From contig OY761615.1 of NCBI GenBank assembly GCA_963664845.1, positions 1,488,001-1,552,000 on the forward strand: 64,000 nt of DNA, read 5' to 3'. Every line of letters starts with the position of its first letter. Position 1 is the first letter of the stretch. Shown here in pieces: positions 15,412 to 24,595 of this stretch. This stretch comes from CAIYTF01 sp963664845. GTDB lineage: Bacteria; Bacteroidota; Ignavibacteria; Ignavibacteriales; Ignavibacteriaceae. The notes under the pieces are model-generated. The model saw nothing but the letters and a program-made list of their open reading frames with translations, did not search any database and was not told the DNA's origin. A program made the position numbers and the translations under genes.

Positions 15412-17537
15412 TGTACTACCACAAATTTACCCTGTGCGGTTCCAATAGGGGAATCCACATAGAAGAAGTATAAGCCTGCTGCCACCAGTTGCTGGTTATC
15501 GTTCAACAGATCCCACGATGCAATACTCTCTGCAAGAGCCGTGCTGCTTTCGTGGTGAATTGTCCGTATCAATTCTCCGGAGAGATTGTAAATTTTTATG
15601 GTCGCCGTTGCAGGAAGATGCGTGAACTGAATTTGTTTTTCCTTTCCAATCTCCCACCCGCTGGCAACTATATAGGGGTTTGGTACCGCTCTCACTTTGG
15701 CAAGTGATGCCTTGGAGACAGATGCATGGGGAACCACCTCAACGGTATTGCTTCCAACTGCCGGATTTGAAGCTGCCGTATTTTCCAACGGACCGGTGAT
15801 GCCGTTACCCGTATCATACGCTGCAATGTAATAGCGGTATTTCTGACCGTCTATCACATTGTCGTTATCAAGATAAACGCGAACCGTGTCTCCTGAAGAA
15901 AAATATTTGCAGCCTTCAGTACCATTAAGAACTTTGAGCATAGGCAATCCCGTTTCACTGCCCAGATTGAACCATGCAAAGTCCGAAATGGATTTATAAT
16001 GGCCCTGAATGCTGTCTATGCGGTCATATTGTGCAAGCGGAATATACTTTGTGGTTCCCGAGAAATCGGTATACGTGTTTGCTCCCCAGGTAACGCCATT
16101 GTCTGCAGAGCGAAATATTTTATAGCCTTCAAACTTTTTTTCACGTTCGCTTTCGGTGCTCCAATAGATAGTGTTTTTCCCGTCCTGTGGCACAACTTCA
16201 ACACGTGGTGCAACCGGGGCTTTCACCGGTTTCCATCCGGAGTGATATAACGTGCTCACATTATTGGCGGTCTTGAACAATTGATCTTTGGTCATACCAA
16301 AAACAGTTGCAAAAATGAGTGTATCACATTGTCCGGGTGCAAGCGTGAAAGGTCCAGACCCAATTACCTGCAGTCCGTCAGCGCCTGAAGCCAGGTAATA
16401 TCCCGGCCCGCCGTTAAGCGTATCCGGAACGCCGTCTCCGTCAAAATCATCATCAATGCCGTCTTTGTCGCTGTCCTTTGGATCGTTCAGGTTCTCCAAA
16501 TTATACCGGAAATAAAGTTCCTTGCTTGCGCCATTTCCTTTTGCTGTGGTAGCATCAACCCAAAAATGGAAAGCATCGTATGTCTTAACTCTTTTTGTTG
16601 AACCGGGCATACAGAGTGCCATTGTTCCGGTATAGGCAAGCTTTCCGGAATTCAGCGATTCACCATTGGGCCCAATTTCGGACCCGTCACTATCGCGGCC
16701 CCAGGCCAGTTGATAACGTGGTTCATAATAATGACGGTCGTCATCGCCCGTATGCGAGGGTGAATTGAATATGGGCAGATACCCGAAATCGCTGTGAATT
16801 CCTGCACGCATATCTTTAATTGGTGCAGTTCCATTATTCCGTATGACAAACATCCATACAATAAAATCCTGATAAAGCTCTCCGGTCCATGCCATGCCCC
16901 GCATTTCCATACTTGTTTTCAGAAAACGCCTGTCAGTAGTTCCTGTCTTCCTGCCCTGGAAGGAATACACAACCGAATACGTTTCCTGGTCCGCCACTCT
17001 TTCGCCATTGGCACCAATGCCGGGCCATCCTTCGGAACCCACCAGTAATGGCTGGTTAGTACCGGGTATTGTTGCCGGCCAGCCCTTGTTGACGCCGGCA
17101 GTAGGCCACGTTGTTTTATCAGTGCTCATTGCTGCTTTGGACCCGTTGATAAAATCAGGATATGGTGCAAAATGTTCAGGATCCCAAAACGCGGCGGAAC
17201 CTTCGTCGATCGTTCCATCCAAATATTCCAGGTCTTCCGGATCTGCACCACCAACCGCACCCGTATCTTGCCCCCCGGGTGCGCCCAAAACAACACCGAT
17301 TGAGGTTCCATAATTCAGTCCGCTTCCTGTCGGGTACTCAAAACAGGGTGGGTGCGCAAGTGAAAAATTTTGTTCATTGCCATCGCAAAGCAACCCGGTA
17401 TTGTTGAACTTGGTTCGCACTTTGTTGATATCCATTATATTCCAACGCTGATACAGCAGCGGATCGGTTTGTGCAAAACCAAAGTTACCGTACAAGAGGA
17501 TAAAAAAGAAAAGAACTGCTTTACATAATTTTTTCAT
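15408..17537 (-). CDS. Large secreted protein with FN3-like region and C-terminal sorting fold
   Basis: This 709-residue protein has a signal peptide (cleavage near GFAQ). Its N-terminal 430 residues have no named domain I can assign but are rich in Gly, Asp and Pro, with a calcium-binding-like stretch around KDSDKDGIDDDFDGDGVPD. An FN3-like segment (GYKIFRSADNG) follows. The C-terminus (VRAVPNPYIVASGW, KIYNLSGELIRTI, GLYFFYVDS) is the FlgD/T9SS-type fold of this lineage. It lies between a propeller lipoprotein and the GH36 enzyme in one operon, so it is probably a surface component of the same uptake system, perhaps glycan-binding. Confidence 0.65.
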   Translation of the reverse strand: MKKLCKAVLFFFILLYGNFGFAQTDPLLYQRWNIMDINKVRTKFNNTGLLCDGNEQNFSLAHPPCFEYPTGSGLNYGTSIGVVLGAPGGQDTGAVGGADPEDLEYLDGTIDEGSAAFWDPEHFAPYPDFINGSKAAMSTDKTTWPTAGVNKGWPATIPGTNQPLLVGSEGWPGIGANGERVADQETYSVVYSFQGRKTGTTDRRFLKTSMEMRGMAWTGELYQDFIVWMFVIRNNGTAPIKDMRAGIHSDFGYLPIFNSPSHTGDDDRHYYEPRYQLAWGRDSDGSEIGPNGESLNSGKLAYTGTMALCMPGSTKRVKTYDAFHFWVDATTAKGNGASKELYFRYNLENLNDPKDSDKDGIDDDFDGDGVPDTLNGGPGYYLASGADGLQVIGSGPFTLAPGQCDTLIFATVFGMTKDQLFKTANNVSTLYHSGWKPVKAPVAPRVEVVPQDGKNTIYWSTESEREKKFEGYKIFRSADNGVTWGANTYTDFSGTTKYIPLAQYDRIDSIQGHYKSISDFAWFNLGSETGLPMLKVLNGTEGCKYFSSGDTVRVYLDNDNVIDGQKYRYYIAAYDTGNGITGPLENTAASNPAVGSNTVEVVPHASVSKASLAKVRAVPNPYIVASGWEIGKEKQIQFTHLPATATIKIYNLSGELIRTIHHESSTALAESIASWDLLNDNQQLVAAGLYFFYVDSPIGTAQGKFVVVQ

Positions 17538-17554
17538 AACCGTTTCCGTGTCTT

Positions 17555-18913
17555 TTATCGTTTGTTCGGACCAGCAATCATCAGCTCTAATCCGGAGCTT
17601 GAAAGGTCTGTTTCTTTGAGAAGCTTTAATGTTTTTACGTCAACCAATGCCACCGAGGAAGCGAGCCCCACATACAGCAAATCATCTGATGAAATGACAC
17701 GTACTGATTTTACCACAGTCGGGAAGCTGATCTTCTTTATGAGAGCATTTGAAGTTTTGTCATACTTATACACCGAGGTACCTGCTGCCACGTAGAGATA
17801 CGCGGCATCGGCTGTCAGATCCACCGGTTCCATTGAGGGGAATGTGATAACAGAAGTCAGCGTTGTTCCTCCTGCATCCAATGCTTTAATAGCGTACCCT
17901 TTGGAATCGCAGATATAAACTATACCGGTAACAGGATCAGTTATAATCTCTCCGGAGACTAATTTGGTGGAAGTTACCGGAAATGTTTTTTTCGTTGAGG
18001 CATCCGCGGCGTTTAACACGTAGAGATCCCGTTTAACCTGATCAAAGGTATACAGTGTGTTTCCATCATTCGATATGGCTAATTTACCGGGATATACCGG
18101 AAGCGTGTATTTTGTCAAAAGTGATTTCGCTGCAATATCTATCTTACAAAGTGATTTTCCATCCACACATATCACCCAGGCATAGTTGCCATTGATGACT
18201 ACGGTAGAGGGATGAAGAGGGACAGCTATCGTTGCTTCCACGGCACCTGTTGTTGAGTTTAAGATCAACACCTGATTTGCACCGGAATTACTTACGACCA
18301 AAGACTGCCCGTCTGTTGAAACCGCAAATCCTTCAGGTGCATTGAGCCCGGTAAACGAAGCAACAACCGTGTCAAGAAAATTAAGCACTCTTATCGTTCC
18401 AGCTTTTCTGTCGCGTGAATAAACCGGATAGTAACCACCGTTTGAATAATCACCTGCCGTGTAAAACCAAAGTGATGCAAGCAGCGTTGTGTCATCAAAA
18501 ACACCTTCGTTATTCACTCCAATGGAATTATTATGGTAATCCCTTACCCTGCCTCGCAACTCGCCTGTATAGATTGTTGCCTTTTTGAGTGCGGCAGCCG
18601 GTGTAAATATAACCGTGGTATCTTTCCCGGTAATAACAGTTTCTGCCATGCTTCCATCAGTGTCAGTCAGTTTGAAGTGCCCGGCGAATGAAGGCAGGTT
18701 CATCGGTTTATCGAATGCTATCGTAATGGGTGTCTGTTGGGCAACATTCAATGAACCCGCATCAGGCAGCGCCGCGCGGACAACGGGCCGTTCAATTTCC
18801 ACCGGCTCAGTCGGCAGCCGGTCCTTCATACAGCCGGAAGTCAGCAGTGCGGAGAAGGTCAGGAGAAACAGATTTATAACAAAATTTTTCAAACTTATTG
18901 AATTCATATTCAT
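17555..18913 (-). CDS. Lipoprotein with Ig-like domain and YVTN-type beta propeller
   Basis: This 452-residue protein has a lipoprotein signal (TFSALLTSGCMKD, Cys near residue 28). Residues 45-150 form a bacterial Ig-like (Big_5-type) domain (LPDAGSLNVAQQTPITIAFD), and residues 170-450 give repeated blades such as GFAVSTDGQSLVVSNSG and KLAISNDGNTLYTFD, typical of YVTN/NHL propellers. It is spaced 15-17 bases from its neighbours in the TonB operon. Placement after the receptor and PorV-like genes suggests a surface-exposed binding or accessory lipoprotein, in the place a SusD-like protein takes in Bacteroidetes loci. No SusD homologue is present. Confidence 0.7.
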   Translation of the reverse strand: MNMNSISLKNFVINLFLLTFSALLTSGCMKDRLPTEPVEIERPVVRAALPDAGSLNVAQQTPITIAFDKPMNLPSFAGHFKLTDTDGSMAETVITGKDTTVIFTPAAALKKATIYTGELRGRVRDYHNNSIGVNNEGVFDDTTLLASLWFYTAGDYSNGGYYPVYSRDRKAGTIRVLNFLDTVVASFTGLNAPEGFAVSTDGQSLVVSNSGANQVLILNSTTGAVEATIAVPLHPSTVVINGNYAWVICVDGKSLCKIDIAAKSLLTKYTLPVYPGKLAISNDGNTLYTFDQVKRDLYVLNAADASTKKTFPVTSTKLVSGEIITDPVTGIVYICDSKGYAIKALDAGGTTLTSVITFPSMEPVDLTADAAYLYVAAGTSVYKYDKTSNALIKKISFPTVVKSVRVISSDDLLYVGLASSVALVDVKTLKLLKETDLSSSGLELMIAGPNKR

Positions 18914-18928
18914 TCTCGTTACCCAACT

Positions 18929-19939
18929 TTAAAAGTTTAATCCAAGAGATATCTGATTGACACCTTTCAGGGTGCCATAGTCTGAATAAGCATAATCAAA
19001 GAAAAGATTACCCATTGCACCGGCATTTATTTTTACTCCGGCACCGAAGGAGAACGTGGCCTCATCATAATTAAAACGGTAACCGCCGCGAACCCGCAAT
19101 ATCTTGAGCAATTCCACTTCAGAACCAATCTTCTGGCGCACACCGTAATCACGTGAATCAATGAGGCAGTATGCCGCAAGCACTGAAATATCGTCCGTTT
19201 TCATCACGTAGGTGGAGGCACCAACCTGGAAGAACATGGGAAGATCCCATGCATTTGTCTGCAATACACCGGTCACTTCTTTGTTGGTTGCACTTCCGTT
19301 AACAACATGAGTAATGAGCAGATCGTTGCCGTTGAACTCCAGTGAACTTCCAAAATTTGAAAGTGATATGCCTATTTTCATATTGTTCAGGAATGATGTC
19401 TCGAAAATGCTGCCAACATCAAAGGCAAAGGCACTTGCAGAAACCGCTGCCAGATCCTCGTGTATATATTTTGCCTTCAGACCAACTGAAAATCGGTCTG
19501 TAAGATTCCTGCCATACGATAAGCCAATCGATACATCACTTGCGGTGATGAACTTTCCGGTTCCATCCTGTTTCAGCAAAGTTGTCTCTTCCATGTCACC
19601 GGAATTGAAGAAACTGACATCAAGTCCAACAGTACCGTATTCGGTCGGCATGGTAATGGCACAATGGCCAAGAGAGGTTTCAACCAGCCATTGCACATAG
19701 GAAAAGCTGACACTGGGACCCGTGAGCCGGGAGATGCCGCCTACATTAAAATTGAGGCAGGAAGCATCTTCAACGTTGGTGATGTTCGCCTCCGCCATTC
19801 CAACAGATTTTGCACTCAGATCAACTTTAAGAAAATTTGCCGCTGAATTGCCGCGATAGCTGACTCCCTGTGAAAATCCGTAAACTGCGGTCAGCAGAAA
19901 CAAAACGAGCGTGTAAACGGGTATGTGTATAAACTTCAT
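18929..19939 (-). CDS. PorV-like outer-membrane beta-barrel protein
   Basis: The ATG at 19939 is chosen (336 residues) because it begins a signal peptide (MKFIHIPVYTLVLFLL, cleavage near GFSQ); the longer frame only overlaps the TonB gene. The mature start (GNSAANFLKVDLSAKSVGMAEANI) and the alternating hydrophobic strands (GTVGLDVSFFNSGDM, RVRGGYRFNYDEATFSFGAG) match the PorV/PorQ-type UPF0164 family of FadL-like barrels. PorV shuttles T9SS substrates to the surface. Many paralogues in this lineage sit beside TonB receptors and may be specific to one locus, and this one probably serves the operon it lies in. Confidence 0.75.
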   Translation of the reverse strand: MKFIHIPVYTLVLFLLTAVYGFSQGVSYRGNSAANFLKVDLSAKSVGMAEANITNVEDASCLNFNVGGISRLTGPSVSFSYVQWLVETSLGHCAITMPTEYGTVGLDVSFFNSGDMEETTLLKQDGTGKFITASDVSIGLSYGRNLTDRFSVGLKAKYIHEDLAAVSASAFAFDVGSIFETSFLNNMKIGISLSNFGSSLEFNGNDLLITHVVNGSATNKEVTGVLQTNAWDLPMFFQVGASTYVMKTDDISVLAAYCLIDSRDYGVRQKIGSEVELLKILRVRGGYRFNYDEATFSFGAGVKINAGAMGNLFFDYAYSDYGTLKGVNQISLGLNF

Positions 19940-19971
19940 TAATAGTGTCTCCGTACTAAAGCAATGGTTCT

Positions 19972-22518
19972 TTAATAGCTGAATGATATGCCGGCCTGAA
20001 TTCGTCTGCCGGGACCCCACATTGAGGGGTTATTGGTATAATCATCGGAAGTTGCATCGTTTGCATCTTTTCCCGGACGGCCGGAATCCGGATATACCCA
20101 CCAAATATTCTTTCTGTTGAACAGATTGAATATCTGACCGAATATTTTTGCCTTCACGTGCCCATATTCAAATTCCTTGAATGTCATAAAGTCGAATGAG
20201 CCGATCCACGGAGCGCGTTCGGCGTTGGGCCGCAAGGTGCTGTAGGTGTATGGCAAGCCGCTTGCCGCGTTGCCAAGGAATGAAAAGCCCCAGTGGTCGC
20301 TGAATGAAAACACCGCACCAAAGGAAAGACTGTGTGGCTGGCTCCAGTTGGCAGGGAACGTTCTGGTCACATCCTGAGCTTTTTCCAAAACCACAGAACT
20401 GCTCACCAGTGCTTCCGAATAGGTATAGTTGACAAATCCTGAAAAGAAGCTTGTCAATCGTTTTGACAGGGATACTTCAATTCCCTTCACGGTTGCAAAA
20501 TCTATGTTGTTAAATATCGGATAGTTGATCGATTTGACCACGCTTCCTGATGTCTGAAAACCATTAATGATTTCAATTCCTATCAGATCATATGACTTGC
20601 GATAAAAAGCGGTTACATCAGCGGACATATCTTCGCTGACCTTGAATTGCACACCGCATTCATAATTGATCGTTTTTTCTTCCTTGATATCGCCTTTGCC
20701 TATTGCACCACTTACGGAATTGATATTCGGAGCTGGATACAATGCATATTGCCTGTTCATACCCTGGAATGCTTCATAGAGAGATGGATACTGGTAATAA
20801 TAGCCGTAGCCAAACCGGAACGCAGCTGATTCGGATATGGGGTAGCTGATACCAAATCTTGGGCTGAAATACTGGCGTGCTTTCACTTTTCCTATGGTGC
20901 CGTCGGGCCGTTCCATATCAAGTATAAAGGTTCTGTTCGGGTCAATGCGGTCAAAGCGGAGACCAACATTAATAACCATGCCGATGTCATCAAACTCCAT
21001 CTTGTCGTTTACATATGCGGAGAACTTACGAGGCTTCAAATCATAATCTTCAATTGCTTCAAATCCATCCGGATTCATTCGCAACATGGCAGTCCGCATC
21101 TGCGCATATGACGCGCCTGCTTTAATAAACTGCTGTTTTGTTATCTGGCTCGAAAACGATGCTTCGCCTTCAAGCTTTTCATAGGCGCTTCTGAAATAGA
21201 CATAGTCTTCACCGGCTATGGAAAACTCCGCGGTTCCCAGTTGGGGAATCACTGCATAATCGGCTGCGTTATCATACACGTGCGAATCAAATTTTCTCAC
21301 GTATTTTGAAACAGTAACATCATAATAGGTGCTTGGTGAAAGCACATGCGTAAATTTGGCATATACCAGTTTATCCTTCAGGTACTGGTTGGGAGTACCA
21401 TAAGGATTATACTTAAAATAGTGGCTGTATACACCATTTACCACATCGGATCCATAAAACCCCACGCGGATCTTCACGTTTTCAACAGGCTCATAGATCA
21501 ATTTTGCCAGCAGTGTCTGATTGTCCCTGAAGGCCATAGGCACTTCTTTGGGTGTACTGGAAAAGTCAGTGCCGCGTGAGTCCACATAACCGGGATAAAT
21601 ATATCCGTTAATATAACCGTCACTGGAATAGGAGCGAACATCAACAAAATAGGACAACGACTTCAATCCAGCCACTGGACCGCTTGAAGCCAATTCAAAA
21701 CTCTTTGTATTTTGCGATCCCGATTTACCTCCGAAATTATCTGTCGAAGCCGAGCCCTGGAGAGAATAGGTCTTCACCGTGTTGTCCAGTGTCTCCATCT
21801 CAATAACGCCTGACATTGCCTCGCCATATTGGGGGCCAAAAGTACCCGTCAGCGTTCTCATGGACTGGAGAGAATATTCGCCAAACACGTCAAGATTAAA
21901 GCCGCCCCAGAGAGCATCATTAACCGCAATTCCATCCAGCAAATAGAGTGTCTCGTTGGTTCTGCCGCCGCGGAAGTGCAGCCCATCATTGGGGATAGTA
22001 GCAAATTGGCCAAACACCGGTTGTGAACTTACCGGAACAGTTGAAATGTCTTTCGTAATTCCTGCCTGCTTGGTGAGCAGGTCCGTGACCGTTCCTGCTA
22101 TGGGCATATTCTTAATATCATCTATGTTTATTTCCTGCTGTTTTGAGGTAAGATCCTTCTGCACAGCCGGGCGCTGATATTGGACAATCACTTCCGAGAG
22201 CATAACTGAAGTTTTAGCCAGTGATATATCCAGTTTAGTGGTAAGTCCGCCATTCACTATAACATTTTGAATTACCTGGGCTGAATAGCCAACCGCACTG
22301 ACCTTCAAAGAATAGGTCCCCGGCGGTATATTGATGATAAAGTAGTACCCGTTCTGATCTACTGCCGCACCAAGAGTAGTGTTCAGAACAAGAACGCTGG
22401 CGCCAAACACCGCCTCATTCTGGTCATCAAGAACTTTGCCGGAAATTTTTCCGGAGCCTTGCGCCAATAGAATTTGCGACATAAAACACAGACAGTACAA
22501 TATTACTTTTGTTCTCAT
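19972..22518 (-). CDS. TonB-dependent receptor with carboxypeptidase-regulatory-like N-terminus
   Basis: This 848-residue protein has a signal peptide, then a CarboxypepD_reg-like domain at about 24-100 (GKISGKVLDDQNEAVFGASV, GYYFIINIPPGTYSLKVSAVGY). A plug domain at about 120-240 follows (PIAGTVTDLLTKQAGI, LHFRGGRTNETLYLLDGIAV), then a 22-strand-type barrel to a C-terminal aromatic (ISFSY). It is the first gene of the six-gene operon that includes GH36, so the likely cargo is a galactoside oligosaccharide. A SusC-like role without SusD is inferred from context. Confidence 0.85.
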   Translation of the reverse strand: MRTKVILYCLCFMSQILLAQGSGKISGKVLDDQNEAVFGASVLVLNTTLGAAVDQNGYYFIINIPPGTYSLKVSAVGYSAQVIQNVIVNGGLTTKLDISLAKTSVMLSEVIVQYQRPAVQKDLTSKQQEINIDDIKNMPIAGTVTDLLTKQAGITKDISTVPVSSQPVFGQFATIPNDGLHFRGGRTNETLYLLDGIAVNDALWGGFNLDVFGEYSLQSMRTLTGTFGPQYGEAMSGVIEMETLDNTVKTYSLQGSASTDNFGGKSGSQNTKSFELASSGPVAGLKSLSYFVDVRSYSSDGYINGYIYPGYVDSRGTDFSSTPKEVPMAFRDNQTLLAKLIYEPVENVKIRVGFYGSDVVNGVYSHYFKYNPYGTPNQYLKDKLVYAKFTHVLSPSTYYDVTVSKYVRKFDSHVYDNAADYAVIPQLGTAEFSIAGEDYVYFRSAYEKLEGEASFSSQITKQQFIKAGASYAQMRTAMLRMNPDGFEAIEDYDLKPRKFSAYVNDKMEFDDIGMVINVGLRFDRIDPNRTFILDMERPDGTIGKVKARQYFSPRFGISYPISESAAFRFGYGYYYQYPSLYEAFQGMNRQYALYPAPNINSVSGAIGKGDIKEEKTINYECGVQFKVSEDMSADVTAFYRKSYDLIGIEIINGFQTSGSVVKSINYPIFNNIDFATVKGIEVSLSKRLTSFFSGFVNYTYSEALVSSSVVLEKAQDVTRTFPANWSQPHSLSFGAVFSFSDHWGFSFLGNAASGLPYTYSTLRPNAERAPWIGSFDFMTFKEFEYGHVKAKIFGQIFNLFNRKNIWWVYPDSGRPGKDANDATSDDYTNNPSMWGPGRRIQAGISFSY

Positions 22519-22568
22519 CTCAAAAAAAATCCTTTGTTATAATTTCACGTGACGGACCGGAAAACACC

Positions 22569-22589
22569 AGAGGGCCAGATGTGCCCTCT
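22569..22589 (-). terminator. Hairpin after the 22609 gene
   Basis: AGAGGGC and GCCCTCT form a perfect 7-bp stem with a 7-base loop, 20 bases after the stop codon. The following bases on the minus strand (GGTGTTTTCC) are only weakly T-rich, so termination is likely but not certain. Confidence 0.5.
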
Positions 22590-22608
22590 GATATTTTCAT
22601 AACAAAAT

Positions 22609-23652
22609 TTATTTCAGAACTGTCATTTTACGGGTTTCTCTGAACTGATTTGCTTCAATCGTGTAAAGATAGACACCGCTGGGAATGTTTACTGCATCCA
22701 TTTTAACCGTGTAGGTTCCGGCAGTATGATATTCATTGACCAAAGTTTTAATTTCCTGACCCATAAGATTAAATACTTTTACTTTCACGTTGCCACTTTC
22801 AGGAAGTGTATATTTAATCGACGTTGAGGGATTGAACGGGTTTGGATAATTTTGCAACAGGGTATAGTGTTTCGCACCGGGGCTCTTTGTATCTTTAATC
22901 GCGCTCAGGCCACCGACTTTTAGCTTATAACCCGAAATGCCAGGGTTGCTTGCATAATCTGCACGCCATGGACCAAGATTCTCACCACCATAGATCATTA
23001 TTGCAATTGTATCCTTAACAACGCTCTTAGGAAGGTGAAGGGGGTTAAGCAGCAGTGATTTGGGAATTGCCATTTCGACATCATTGTTCGCTGCATTCCA
23101 GGCCACTTTCACACCAACATTGGTATCCCGCACGGAATAATCCCAACCCGTTCCGGATTGATTATGTTCGTATAATGCCTGTTGATATCCTGTCTTATGT
23201 TCAAACGCAGTGTCAGCCGGGAAAACTTGTACGAAATAGTCATAACCACTGCCCCACCATCCCCAGGTTAAACCTGTTGTGTCGCCTGCACCCGGATCAA
23301 CAGAAATATAAGCAGTTAAAGCACCACCGCCATGATAGGAAGTGTCCGTTGCAACATTCTCAATGTTGGCAATAGAATTCATCTTGATGCGAAGATAAAC
23401 GAAATCATTATCAGAGGTTCCAAACACATCTTCAATGTCAAGATCTGCAAAATAATTGGCGTCAGTTGAGCCACGCACCGGATCTGTATCATCGCCAAGG
23501 CTAAATGTTGTTTCAATGGCATTCGGCGGAACGTCTAGCTGCGTTGCCGGCTCCCAGTCAAACATACTTCCATCAATAGTAATTTGCTGGGCAAATCCAG
23601 GGCAAGCATTCATAAGAACAAGAGCAGCACTTATCAAAAGTAACCTTTTCAT
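22609..23652 (-). CDS. Secreted CBM9-like protein with T9SS sorting tail
   Basis: The ATG at 23652 (347 residues) is preferred to the upstream frame start at 23706. It is preceded by a GGAAGG-type ribosome site and begins a signal peptide (MKRLLLISAALVLMNACPGFAQ). The mature domain (ITIDGSMFDWEPATQLD, DNDFVYLRIKMNS, GWWGSGYDYFVQVFP) resembles the CBM9-like domain of the protein at 8472. The C-terminus has NYPNPFNPSTSIKYTLP and a final Leu-Lys, a type A T9SS signal. It is separated from the TonB operon by a hairpin and is probably a surface-attached sugar-binding protein. Confidence 0.75.
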   Translation of the reverse strand: MKRLLLISAALVLMNACPGFAQQITIDGSMFDWEPATQLDVPPNAIETTFSLGDDTDPVRGSTDANYFADLDIEDVFGTSDNDFVYLRIKMNSIANIENVATDTSYHGGGALTAYISVDPGAGDTTGLTWGWWGSGYDYFVQVFPADTAFEHKTGYQQALYEHNQSGTGWDYSVRDTNVGVKVAWNAANNDVEMAIPKSLLLNPLHLPKSVVKDTIAIMIYGGENLGPWRADYASNPGISGYKLKVGGLSAIKDTKSPGAKHYTLLQNYPNPFNPSTSIKYTLPESGNVKVKVFNLMGQEIKTLVNEYHTAGTYTVKMDAVNIPSGVYLYTIEANQFRETRKMTVLK

Positions 23653-23770
23653 TTGTGTACCTTCCGTTTGTATTATAATGTATAACCAGTTAAAATAGTT
23701 CATCAATCAAATGTTCTTTTTCTCTGTGAGAATCACGGGTGTCACTATCGAAGCGGTCGGATTGAACCCG

Positions 23771-24595
23771 TTAACCCGCCAGTGAAACCATTTTCAATTT
23801 CTCGGTAATTACTCCCGATACCTCGATGGTAGCCGGCGGAAAAACACTGCGAAGATCAATATCATCCGATCCCGCTAACAGTGCTTTCAATTTTCTCATA
23901 AATGTATCTTTTGTTTCGGTAGCAACGTTCACTTTGCATATGCCGCTCCGAATTCCTTCCTGAACCAACGGTACAGGAATTCCGGAACCCCCATGCAATA
24001 CCAAATATGCATTTGTTGCTTTTCTTATTTCTTCCAACCGGATCAAATCCAGTTTGGGCTCACCCTTATAAAATCCATGTTTTGATCCGATAGCTACTGC
24101 GAGGCAATTGACCCCTGTAGCATCCACAAATCTTTTTGCTTCCGAAGGCTGTGTGAACGAATCCATCACAACTTCACCATCCGGTGGTGGAACTGATCCC
24201 AGTTCTGCTTCAACATTCACCTTGTATTCCAAAGCCAGTTTCACAGCTTCGCGTGTAACTGCAACATTCTTTTCGAATGATTCCGCACTCGCGTCAATCA
24301 TCACAGAATCGAACCCGGCATCAAGGCATTCCCCGATCAGTCCAATGCTCTTGCAATGATCCAAATGTATCCAGGACTCAACACCAAACTCTTCAGAAAG
24401 AGTGACCCCGATACTCCTGGCAGTTTTCAATCCCATATATTCAATGGAACGCTGCGTAAGCTGAAGGATAACCGGCTGCTGAAGCTTAGCTGCCGCCATC
24501 ACAATCCCCTTACAGGTTTCAAAATTGTAATAGTTCGCGGCAAGCAAGGCCTTGTTTTCCCGGCGGATCACTTCAAGCTTTTCAAGAAGTCTCAT
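23771..24595 (-). CDS. Class II fructose/tagatose-bisphosphate aldolase (GatY/KbaY/FbaA family)
   Basis: This 274-residue enzyme cleaves ketose 1,6-bisphosphates to dihydroxyacetone phosphate and glyceraldehyde 3-phosphate using zinc. Family motifs are ANYYNFET near the start, HLDHC (zinc ligand and catalytic Asp), EAELGSV, GSKHGFYKG and VLHGGSGIP. The length matches GatY/KbaY. It overlaps the upstream sugar kinase by ATGA and is the last gene of the operon with a GatZ/KbaZ-like protein, so tagatose 1,6-bisphosphate is the likely substrate. Confidence 0.85.
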   Translation of the reverse strand: MRLLEKLEVIRRENKALLAANYYNFETCKGIVMAAAKLQQPVILQLTQRSIEYMGLKTARSIGVTLSEEFGVESWIHLDHCKSIGLIGECLDAGFDSVMIDASAESFEKNVAVTREAVKLALEYKVNVEAELGSVPPPDGEVVMDSFTQPSEAKRFVDATGVNCLAVAIGSKHGFYKGEPKLDLIRLEEIRKATNAYLVLHGGSGIPVPLVQEGIRSGICKVNVATETKDTFMRKLKALLAGSDDIDLRSVFPPATIEVSGVITEKLKMVSLAG

